From NCBI RefSeq assembly GCF_046630445.1, contig NC_092335.1, forward strand, positions 1,796,001-1,860,000: DNA of 64,000 nucleotides, given 5' to 3'. Shown here in pieces: positions 1 to 14,176 of this stretch (the stretch's first letter is position 1; each line of letters begins with the position of its first letter). The DNA comes from Rutidosis leptorrhynchoides. Taxonomy: Eukaryota > Streptophyta > Magnoliopsida > Asterales > Asteraceae. The notes below the pieces were generated by a model that saw only the letters and a list, made by a program, of their open reading frames with translations, made no database searches and was not told the DNA's origin. A program made the translations under genes and the position numbers.

Positions 1-42
1 AACAGGTAGGACAAAATGCTGCTTACGCACTACCGTGGTTGG

Positions 43-1136
43 TGAAAGGACCCGTCCTAATCCACCTGGACGAAATCTTCAACAGTTGGTCCCATTGCGA
101 TGATCGACTCCAAATAATGCCTCTAAAATGAGCAATTGCACAGCGGAATGTTTCTTTCATACCTGAGAATAAACATGCTTTCAAGTGTCAACCAAAAGGT
201 TGGTGAGTTCATTAGTTTAACATAAATAATCATTTCATAATTTTAATAGACCACAAGATTTCATATTTCCATTTCTCATAAACATACGTCCCATGCATAG
301 AGACAAAATATCATTCATATGGATTGAACACCTGGTAACCGACATTCACAATATACATATAAGAATATCCCCATCATTCCGGGATCCTCCTTCGGACATG
401 ATATAAATTTCGAAGTACTAAAGCATCCGGTACTTTGGATGGGGCTTGTTGGGCCCGATAGATCTATCTTTAGGATTCGCGTCAATTAGGGTGTCTGTTC
501 CCTAATTCTTAGATTACCAGACTTAATAAAAAGGGTATATTCGATTAGATAATCCAACCATAGAATGTAGTTTTTAGATTACTTGTGTCTATTTCGTAAA
601 ACAATTATAAAAGTAGCGCATGTATTCTCAGCCCAAGAATGTAAAGAGTAAAAAGGGTAAATGAAACTCACTCATTGTATTTTGTAGTAAAAATACATAT
701 AACGACATTGAACAATGCAGGGTTGGCCTCGGATTCACGAACCTATATCATTAATGTATATTAACACGTATATTTGTAATCGAACAAATTTATATATATT
801 ATATCTTGGTTTATATGTTATATGTATTTAATTTGTATATATTTAAAATGATTAATATTTATACATGTAGATATCTTAATATGTATATTAGTATTTTATC
901 AATTATTTGTTATTTGTAATATTTATAAAAAAAAAATTTTTAATATGTTTAGTATATAATTATGTGTAATATAAGTATAATATTTATTTGTTATAAAAAT
1001 AATGATAAAATGATAATTAAAATAATAATGATAATTAAAATAGTAATGATAATAAAAATGATAGTTTTTAATAATACTGTAAATTAATAATAATAATATT
1101 AAAACTAATAATGTTTTTATATATAAAAACCATTTC

Positions 1137-1189
<53 letters not shown>

Positions 1190-1192
1190 TAA

Positions 1193-1274
<82 letters not shown>

Positions 1275-4056
1275 TACCTCAAAGGAGTAGCCCTTAAAAA
1301 TAATGCCCAAGTCCGGGTTTGAACCAGCGACATCCCGCTAACCCGTAACAACCAAAACCATTTCTTTACACTTCCATTTCTATTTTAATTCACACACCAC
1401 ATCGATTGAACTAATGTATTCGTCTGCCTCATTTTTCTACTTCAAAATCCGTTACATCATCATTCCTAGAACATCATCATCATCATACCCCGTGATTATC
1501 AAGTCGTCCCATATTAATAGTTTTGATCATTAAACTCGACTTCATTATTCTTATTCTATCATCTATCTCATCTTCGATTAACATCATCTCGATTATAACG
1601 TTATCATTAACATCACAATATCATCGCCATTTAATTCGTGAATCTGTTAACCGGATCTATTAACACTAGTATTATATCATTAATATTTGTATTGGATCAT
1701 AATTCTTATATTAGCCCGATCTCATGAAAGCCCATTTAGACTACTATAGCCCACGAGACTAAGTCTACTAACCTACTAGTCCACAAGATTTAGATATCTG
1801 CTTATTTATATTAGTGTACCCACAATCCAATATCATCTTGCACCATTTTAATCATCACATCGTTATTCATCATCATTTTAACTGTATTATTAATATTCTC
1901 ACATCAACCAATGACCTGAGCAAAAACAGAAAGAAACGTGCAGCTGCAGTTTTGTTTTAAGGGTGGTTTAGCGACGGTTGTGGTTGTTTCTGAAGGTGGT
2001 TATAGTGGCGGGTTTACAACAGTAACCAGGGTTGATTGTGGTGGGTTTACGGCTGCAACAAGAGTCGGTTGTGGTGGGTTTACGTAGAAGAGGGTAGCTG
2101 AAATGGAGTTTTTAGTTATAAAATAAACGGAAACAAGGCCTACTGCAGCAGAAGTTATCGAGCATGATAATGTGTGCAGGTCATTGCTTGTTGAGTGGGA
2201 ATTAAGGGATTTAGAACGATGGCTCATGAATTCATGGCCCAACTCTCTTTGGCCCAACTGGAATATATAAATCTCGGTCCAAGAAAAAAAATATAATAAT
2301 TATGGTAGCCCAACACTGGTTCCAGCGGCTCCTTACAAACTGATCTGGCTTGCAATTTATAAATTTTCAAATTGCCACATGGTATTACTTGTTTACAGCT
2401 TAATAGAATATGAACAAAATATGTCCAGCTCATAACCCTACTTCTACCCTACCTTCATCATTGTTAAATTCCATAATCATACATCATCATAAAAAGAATG
2501 ATACGTGTGATGTAAATGACCCATCTTGGGTCGGCCAACTTGTACCCTTTAATACCAACTTGTGATAATCTATATCTAATCAAGTGATATTGTCTGCCAA
2601 TAATAAAAAAAATAATACGCATGTAGCAGCACGAGCATCCTCTTATTATAAATATTTTGATGTCAGTAGTCATTAACAAGTCTTTGTGCAGGTGTTTGTT
2701 TAAAAAAAATAAAAATAAAATAATATAATACGTACAGCAGTTTGTTGCGGTTTTTGGTTGTTGATCAAAGATTTTAGAGCGAGAGATAGACGTGGTGGTT
2801 GGTGGTCGATGGTTTGAGGAGGGTGATTAAAGTGGGTTGTAGTGGAGATGGAAGTGAAAAATGGGTGTGATTGTTTATGATGGGTGTATGGTGATTTAAG
2901 AAAATGATTAGTGGTGGTGATCACCTGTTGCAAAGACGACTAGGGTGATAAGGGTGGTGGTCGAGCATGGATTTGATGGTGGTTTGGGTCGGGGTTTACA
3001 GTAGAAAAAGGGAACGTAGAAATGTGGTATTTGTAGCGGTTAATCGAGTTAGAACAGGAACAAGCAAATGTAAAGTGGTGAGGGTTATGGTTGTACATAT
3101 AATAGTAATAATATAGCAATCACAAGTGGTTTTTGGTTTTGGGATTGATCGAAGACATTAAGAGAAATGAAGGGTAGTTCTATGGTTGTTCAAGGGTATT
3201 GGTTGTGGTTATTGAGTTGTTAGTCTCATAGAGGAGAGAATAGATGATAGATGGTGAATGATTGATACAAGCATATAGTATATGTATATACATAAGATAT
3301 CATATGTTCTTATCTTTGATATATCTAGTTGATCGTTCAGTATAACCTAAAAGCAAAACAAAACAAAAGTAAAAGTAAAGAAGGATAGTGAAAGATTAAT
3401 GAATTGGAATCATCAACAGTGTAATTCAATTTAATCTTCATATATCACGGATAGATTTTTGAGGAGACAGGGAAAAATGAACTGAAAGGGATGTATAACA
3501 ATATATGCGATAAATATTTGTTCTTTCATTTTATAATTAATAATTAATAAATATATTAATAATAATAATATTGTGAATCATATTAAAAATATAAAAGTAG
3601 TAATAATAATAATATTAGTATTAATACAACAACTATATTTTTAACTTGTAATTATTTACATATATATAATTTATTATAAATTTCTACATATAACATTTAT
3701 TACCTTTATTTATAGAAATTATAAGTTCGAATTAACTGGTTAAATATCAATCGAAGCGACATACGAGTATTAATCATCTAATATTTATTTTAATATACTG
3801 TATATATATATATAGTACTATCATATATTATTTTATTTACACAAATGAATTGAATCATATAAGTTTCTATTTCAAATTAATATATATGTATTTATTGACA
3901 GATAGTGGTTCGTGAATCGTCGGGAATACTTGAAGGTCAAATGAATATATGAAACAGTTCAAACTTTTTGAGACTCAACCTTACAGACTTTTCTTATCGT
4001 GTCGAAACCATATAAAGATTAAGTTTAAATTTGGTCAGAAATTCCGGGTCGTCACA
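43..4056 (-). repeat. 3' LTR of element A
   Basis: 4,014-bp LTR matching 8245-12,242 almost base for base. The main differences are the length of an AAT microsatellite, a few homopolymers and scattered transitions. On the element strand it begins TGTGACGACCCGG and ends GGACGGGTCCTTTCA. The left half in window coordinates (about 60-720) holds the R/U5-like block shared with LTRs of B, C, D, E and F. Confidence 0.93.
1137..1273. repeat. AAT microsatellite in the 3' LTR of A
   Basis: About 45 trinucleotide units with two small interruptions. The matching tract in the other LTR (9339-9451) is shorter, so the array has changed length since insertion. Long poly-isoleucine or poly-leucine frames across it are artefacts. 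Confidence 0.95.
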
Positions 4057-4073
4057 GTACCTACCCGTTAAAG

Positions 4074-4092
4074 AAATTTCGTCCCGAAATTT
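4074..4092 (-). other. Hairpin beside the 3' LTR of A
   Basis: Perfect 8-bp inverted repeat with a 3-nt loop, AAATTTCGTCCCGAAATTT as read on the plus strand, 17 bases from the LTR. On the element strand it is followed by TTTAACGGGTAGGTAC and then the LTR. The same arrangement is found in B (28,346-28,364), C (16,645-16,663) and F (60,622-60,640). Confidence 0.85.
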
Positions 4093-4488
4093 GAGTGAGG
4101 TCGTCATGACTAACCATAAAAATGTTTTTATGACACATATGAGTTAAAATTTAGAGTTTTATTACTGTTGAGTAATATGGATAAGATAATTCGATTATTG
4201 AAGAGTACGAGTGAAGCTATCACTAAATAGTGAAATGAGGAAGACATGTTTCATCATAAATTTTGACTAGTCATGGTTGAATTCCGGAATTCAAGGGATT
4301 TAAAGAAATCTTTGAAATCTGAGTAAGATCTGATTCTTCGGTGAATAAGGAGATTAAGATCTCTTCAATTAAATGCGATGATCTGCCTCTATTGCTATGT
4401 CTGATATTTCCATTATAAATTTACCTTTTCCGTTCCATTAGTTTTCACCACTTCTATACTCAATTCTCAAATTCAAAAGATTGTGAAA

Positions 4489-4662
4489 ATGCTTAATCCA
4501 GTTCTAATCCTTGTCCTCATCCTTACTGTCGCAACAATCATTCTCCTTTTCCAACTTCCCCCAGAGGAATCTGCTTTCTTCTACTTCGCCCTTGGAGTTA
4601 TAGTGTTTTTAATTTCCACGTGTCTTTATGTTGCGATAAACATTGATATACACGGTTTGTAA
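4489..4662 (+). CDS. Antisense small hydrophobic ORF (57 aa) in element A
   Basis: A 57-codon frame running opposite to the element. It starts MLNPVLIL, has a hydrophobic stretch (about residues 4-21), a short polar turn (LPPEES, 23-28), a second hydrophobic stretch (about 29-51) and ends IDIHGL. It therefore looks like a small protein with two membrane passes. A TATAAAT box lies about 70 nt upstream (4414-4420). Element F has a frame of exactly the same length (61,045-61,218), identical at 37 of 57 residues by my count with no indels; C carries a broken copy. My rough codon count gives similar change at silent and replacement sites, so selection on the protein is not shown. I recognise no known family. 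Additional antisense frames are known from some plant Ty3/gypsy elements, but I know of no match to this one. Confidence 0.4.
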   Translation: MLNPVLILVLILTVATIILLFQLPPEESAFFYFALGVIVFLISTCLYVAINIDIHGL

Positions 4663-5154
4663 TTTATGTGTTGTTATCGGCTTTATATTCTCCCTTATAT
4701 TTCGAAGCTCTATGCTTTTGTTTTCTCTTCCCGACTTCAAGTTAAGCGAATAATGGTCCAGAATTTGTAAGTACGGAGTTTTCGAATGAACTTAATGTTC
4801 TAACCAAGAAAGAACGTAATCGTACGATTTGATTTGTCAAATTATCAGAATCATTGAGAATAGAACTATCAAGAATATACTTTCTTGATATGTTCAGAAG
4901 TTAATCAGAATGAAAGAGTTTTGTAACATGACACATGATGACGTTATAATCTGTGAATCATCATGTTCCATTTAGAAACTCAGCATGACTTATTGTAATA
5001 TAATCACGTTGATCAAATGTCATTATATTATACTAACTCATGCATCAGTTCCCAACATTACTTCAATAACATTCATATTTTAAGCTCGAAAGTTTACAGG
5101 ATACAGAAACTAACAGTTTCTATATGATGTAACACTGGTAGCACGAGGAGATAA

Positions 5155-5331
5155 ATGATTTCGGATAGTATTAGTTATAAAAATATATTCAGAAATATCG
5201 AGGATATTTATAATGAAAGATACGATAATATCTTGGAATATCTAAGATCAGAGGATGATAGAAACTATTGTTTGCAGGGGTTTAGAGTAAGGACCAAGAT
5301 ATTCACTAAAGATTTTTTTAGCAGACGTTGA
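5155..5331 (+). CDS. Antisense small acidic ORF (58 aa), copy 1, in element A
   Basis: Frame MISDSISYKNIFRN, then EDIYNERYDNILEYL, SEDD and a QGFRV..KIF.KDF tail. It is rich in Asp, Glu, Asn and Tyr and looks soluble. C has an intact 57-codon counterpart (17,814-17,987), and F keeps the frame over most of the length (about 61,740-61,892). The core is one of the best conserved stretches between these elements. Caution: the opposite strand, which is the element's own sense strand, is also open over much of this segment in A, C and F and about equally conserved, so which strand is coding, if either, is unresolved. I recognise no family. Confidence 0.3.
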   Translation: MISDSISYKNIFRNIEDIYNERYDNILEYLRSEDDRNYCLQGFRVRTKIFTKDFFSRR

Positions 5332-5469
5332 ATCATTTGGATTCTTTGAAGTCAAACTTATTCCTTGTGATTTGTCCACGGCTTTCTTCATAGTTTTGTA
5401 TAATCTGCTTTTCGATACTAAATTTTCTATTGAATGTTTCCAATATAATGTTACACATGAAGCACGAAG

Positions 5470-5655
5470 ATGTATATAATTTCGAACGAGAATATTTATG
5501 AAAATATCCTCAGAAATATCGAAGATATTGATGATGATATTTTGAAATTTCTATGTTCGATGGTTGATGGAGAAAGATTTTTTTTCCCGCAAGATTTTAA
5601 CATGACTTCGGAGCAGATATTCTCTAAAGATTTCAACGGATCCATAATTACCTGA
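5470..5655 (+). CDS. Antisense small acidic ORF (61 aa), copy 2, in element A
   Basis: Related to the frame 315 bp upstream: the ISN.NIYENILRNIEDI start, then a DDDILKFL block and a PQDF...QIFSKDF tail align with copy 1, while the middle has diverged. Element A thus seems to hold a diverged tandem duplication of this unit. C and F show only one clear copy. Function unknown, and coding is uncertain for the same reason as copy 1. Confidence 0.25.
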   Translation: MYIISNENIYENILRNIEDIDDDILKFLCSMVDGERFFFPQDFNMTSEQIFSKDFNGSIIT

Positions 5656-7327
5656 ATCCTTTGAATATAGGGTTTGGTCCTTGTATTTGTCCTTGGTCTC
5701 CTTCATGGGTAGTTCAATCTGTTTTTCAATACCCAATTTTCTATCGAGCGTTCCTAACACTCCTTTCTTTATCATCAAACTTTTGTCCGTTTAGACCATC
5801 TACCATTTTTCTGTTTCCTCTGCATTTAATGCTATGATATCTGAATCATCGGTTATTAATCTGAGGTAATTCCAGGAGAATTGTGTTTTTAGATGATTAA
5901 ACGCTGATGGTAATATGGTGGAATATAAAAGGTTCCCCGGTAACAATAAAAGAGCATACATATAAATCAAGGTGATAATAAGGTTGTTTCGAACGAAAAG
6001 TCGAAGTTGATTTGCTGGAGCTGTGACGAAATTTGCTACTTTGAAAGGAATTACCAAGTTATTTTGGGTAATAATAACACTAAAGGATTTAGCACAACTA
6101 TGTGTTAAACGTTTACTCAGTTTCCGAGAGTTTTTCAGATGCATAATTAAATGCATCAATCTTTTCTCCTGTAGATGAAGTGCGGTTGATTCATCCTATC
6201 GATTGAGGTGTTTTCAAGAGTCATGAAAGGTTTGAACGCAGATTGTAATTGTGATGATACGAATGGGGTTTAAAATGAAATCAAGTGGCAAACTTGAAGA
6301 ATTGTTTAGTTTCATATATTATAATCAATATTTTAATTCATTTTAATTGTCCAATGTTGGTAGTCCTTGATTGATAGTCTACAGTTAGCAATTCAATAAT
6401 TCATATATATTTTAATATATAATATTCGAATTAATTAATACGTATCGTGACCCGTATTCGTCTCAGACTCGATCACAACTCAAAGAATATATATTATTAT
6501 AGAATCAACCTCAACCCTGTATAGAGAACTCGATCATTACTGCATATAGAGTGTCTATGGTGATTCCAAATAATATATATAGATGCGTCGATATGATATG
6601 TCAAAACCTTGTATACGTGTCCCGATATTTAAAGTGCGTAAAATAAATAACAGAAATTAAATAACGATAAATAAAGTGCGTAAAGTAAATAACAGAAATT
6701 AAATGACAATAAATAAAATTACGAGAATATAAATTACGATAAAATAAATTGCGATAATTAAATTGCGATAAATTAAATGTAATACGGAATTAACAGTTAG
6801 CTAGGATTTTGTTAGCGTGGATTCTTAAATAGAATTTCATATTGTTAATTAATCTGTTTCTAATCATTTTTTATTGTATCCATTATTTCTTCATTATGTC
6901 ACTTGTTGGATTCTGATAGGTCAAAATCCAAATAGGTAATTGGATGAATATGGTTATTCTGTGGTGAACGGATTTGTATATCGGTGGATGTAAGTAGGAT
7001 AGTATATGACTGTTGAAACAGATTTGAAGAACGTACAATATAACTTATTAATGTGAAATTTAAATAGTCCTCGGGTATTACCTACCCGTTAAAATATTTT
7101 CACCATTAACAGTTTGTACAAGAGAATTTTTAATCACAATCTTTATGAAAATATACTTACATATATATTTTCTTCAGATGTAACCATGGATTTAATGAGT
7201 CAATATGATATTAAACTCTTTTGATTTACCGTTTGAACAAGTAGATATAATCTCTAAAACATTAGAGTTTACATAATCATCATGTCGAACGAAGATAAAT
7301 GATGTAGAACGTCATGTGGAACGATGA

Positions 7328-7804
7328 TTATACTCGAGGTACAGAATGAGATGTCGAAGCTGGTGATGCGGATATTGTTGTTGGTGGTACTAGTGCTGTT
7401 GGTGATACTGCTGATGCTTCCAAACTGTGTACCGTGCTCTCTAAAGTTAACACTCGAGCTCGGAGTTCTTTAACTTCTTCTACTAACCCTGGTTGGTTAT
7501 CAGTGTGGGGTAGAGGTTGGATATCTTCTCTAGTTCCGTTAATGGTAGTCTCAAGATGAAAAATTCTGGAAAAAAGGGTATAAACGGTGTTGCGAACAGG
7601 TTCGCCGGTGAACGGGTCGAGTACTCCAAGGTTAGGTGGTAGATTCGATTCATGATATGGAGTACCTTCTTCCCTTCTCCATAGGGTGAGTATGTCGCGA
7701 ACCCACCCCCATTTTCTCCAGTAATCACGATAGTTGATTGATTGGTGTGTTCCTGTCACGCTGTCTTCGGAGTCAGAGGAACTTGGTCGATTCGTAGAGG
7801 CCAT
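7328..7804 (-). CDS. Short gag-like protein of element A (158 aa)
   Basis: Sense-strand frame about 430 nt inside the primer-binding site, where gag is expected. I start at the methionine of MASTNRPSSS because D and F frames begin with a comparable Ser-rich stretch; the frame is open 50 codons further upstream. The parts are a Ser/Asp-rich N-terminus, SVTGTHQSINYRDYWRKWGW with a WRREEG block (about residues 17-50), a variable middle, a predicted coiled coil (EEVKELRARVLTLESTVHSL, about 108-130) and a Pro/Thr/Ser/Ala tail. There is no zinc knuckle and no pol follows. Relatives are the broken frames in D (32,893-33,440), C (19,900-20,420) and F (63,363-63,941). It may be a particle or RNA-binding protein of the pol-less family; that is inference. 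Confidence 0.55.
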   Translation of the reverse strand: MASTNRPSSSDSEDSVTGTHQSINYRDYWRKWGWVRDILTLWRREEGTPYHESNLPPNLGVLDPFTGEPVRNTVYTLFSRIFHLETTINGTREDIQPLPHTDNQPGLVEEVKELRARVLTLESTVHSLEASAVSPTALVPPTTISASPASTSHSVPRV

Positions 7805-8230
7805 CTCACGCGATTTCAGGAAGGATTTTTGATATGAAGAGTTTAGTGACAGTAATTGATAGATGGATGCTATTCTTAATGCATAATTTACATAGATATA
7901 TATAGTACCAGGATCCCTTAAATTAAGGAGAAATTTACGAGAGATATCAGACAAGGTCTACAGTAACAGATACGCTAAGATATGAATTGTCAGATACGCT
8001 AAGATATGAATTTTATCTATACACTATTCATGCAGTCAATGCAGTAAAACGTGTCTAGACTAAGAGTAATGAGTAAGTGATTTCCTAAGGATGATAAGCA
8101 GATAATTTTTGACAAAAATGATAAGCAAAACTTTTGACATGCAGACACGGTCGAAGTCCAGACTCACTAATGCATCCTAACAACTATCAGTTAGACATAC
8201 CAATGCAAGACCTGGTTCACTAAGACCACC

Positions 8231-8242
8231 GCTCTGATACCA
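8231..8242 (-). other. Primer-binding site of element A (initiator tRNA-Met)
   Basis: Reads TGGTATCAGAGC on the minus strand, the usual plant site complementary to the 3' end of initiator tRNA-Met, two bases from the LTR. It fixes the orientation of the element. Confidence 0.92.
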
Positions 8243-8244
8243 AC

Positions 8245-12242
<3,998 letters not shown>

Positions 12243-12247
12243 GTTGG

Positions 12248-12901
12248 CATTCAAGCAATTGATGAACGAGCAGTACCGTCCTAGAAATGAAGTCAATAAA
12301 CTCAAGGCAGAACTTAGAGAGTTACGAACACAAGGGTTCGACGTTACCACATATGAACGACGATTCACAGAGTTGTGCCTATTGTGTCCGGGAGCATTCG
12401 AAGATGAAGAAGAGAAGATCGACGCGTTTGTAAAAGGGTTACCAGTAAGGATTCAAGAAGATGTGAGTTCACACGAGCCCGCTTCTATACAGAAGGTAAG
12501 TCGAATGGCTCATAAACTCATAAATAAGATTGAGGGAAGAATTAAAGAGCAGGCGGCCGAAGAAGCCAACACGAAACAACTCAAGAGGAAGTGGGAGGAA
12601 AACGGTGACAAGAGTCACTAGTACAACAACAACAACAATTACAACCACAATCGTAACAACTATCCCAACAACCGCAACAACAATCGCAACAATAACCGCA
12701 ATCCTAACAATAACTACAACAAACATCCCAACAACAACAACAACTACAACAACCGTTTCAACAACAATAACAATCCCAACATAGGTGTGAAGAAAATCAG
12801 CCATGTCATAGGTGTGAAGAAAATCATCAGAGGTTTTGCACGACATTTTGCAACAGGTGTAAAAGAAATGGTCATAGCGCGACAAAGTGTGAGGTATACG
12901 G
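12248..12901 (+). pseudogene. gag and first zinc-knuckle fragment of element B
   Basis: The segment of B between inserted elements A and C. It encodes a gag stretch (FKQLMNEQYRPRNEV, YERRFTELCLLCPGAF, then VKGLPVRIQEDV), an Asn-rich low-complexity linker made of AAC triplets, and a zinc knuckle of the form CNRCKRNGHSATKC just before the insertion point of C. It is broken. A second knuckle (CYKCGKPGHIIRN) lies past C near 24,885. Confidence 0.8.
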
Positions 12902-14134
12902 TGTAGAGACCCGTTCTAATCCATCCAGACGAAGTCCATATCAATTATAAACAATTCGCTAGGTACTTGACCTCTATATGATACATTTTACAAATATTGC
13001 ATTCGTTTTTGAAAAGACAATCTTTCATTACATCGAAAGTTGACAACATGCATACTATTTCGTAATATGTTTTATTATAATTGACTTAATAATAATCTTG
13101 ATGAACTCAACGACTCGAATGCAACGTCTTTTGAAATATGTCAGGAATGACTCCAAGTAATATCTCTAAGATGAGCAAATGCACAGCGGAAGATTTCTTT
13201 CATACCTGAGAATAAACATGCTTTAAAGTGTCAACCAAAAGGTTGGTGAGTTCATTAGTTTAACATAAATAATCATTTCATAATTTTAATAGACCACAAG
13301 ATTTCATATTTCCATTTCTCATAAACATACGTCCCATGCATAGAGACAAAAATATCATTCATATGGATTGAACACCTGGTAACCGACATTCACAATATGC
13401 ATATAAGAATATCCCCATCCTTCTGGGATCCTCCTTCGGATATGATATAAATTTCGAAGTACTAAAGCATCCGGTACTTTGGATGGGGCTTGTTGGGCCC
13501 AATAGATCTATCTTTAGGATTCGCGTCAATTAGGGTGTCTGTTCCCTAATTCTTAGATTACCAGACTTAATAAAAAGGGGCATATTCGGTTTAATAATCC
13601 AGCCATAGAATGTAGTTTTAATTACTTGTGTCTATTTCGTAAAATAGTTATAAAAGCAGCGCATGTATTCTCAGTCCCAAAAATATATATTGCAAAAGCA
13701 TTTAAAAAGGGATTAATGAAACTCACCATACTGTATTTTGTAGTAAAAATACATACGACTATATTGAATAACTGAACAATGCAGGGTTGGCCTCGGATTC
13801 ACGAACCTATATCATTTGTATATTTATTAATATACATATTTGTAATCGAACAAATATATATATATATATATATGTATTTATTAGTGATATCATTTTATAA
13901 CTTATGTGTTTCAATAAACTATTTTAATATTACCAATAATAATATGTTAATAATAATGCTACTTAATAATTATAGTGATAAATAATAATGATAATACTAT
14001 TAATGATAAAAATAATAATACTAATATTGTTAAAAATAATGATTTTAATAATAATAGTAGTTTTAATGATAATAAAAATAATAATTTTAAAAAAAATAAT
14101 TTGAACAATCATGATAATAATAATACTTATATTC

Positions 14135-14176
<42 letters not shown>

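Noticed and set aside
923-1310. Long frames of Leu or Ile across AAT repeats
   Set aside because: Pure translations of a trinucleotide microsatellite inside an LTR; same for 9125-9488, 12,469-12,885 and 31,154-31,345.
2700-2933. 77-codon frame present twice (2700-2933 and 10,877-11,110) with identical sequence
   Set aside because: It is duplicated only because it lies in the two LTRs of element A; not evidence for a gene.
12622-12780. Regular AAC/ACA array that could be taken for a satellite or CRISPR-like repeat
   Set aside because: It is the Asn-rich linker of the element B gag; units are triplets without spacers, and CRISPR is not expected in a plant nucleus.
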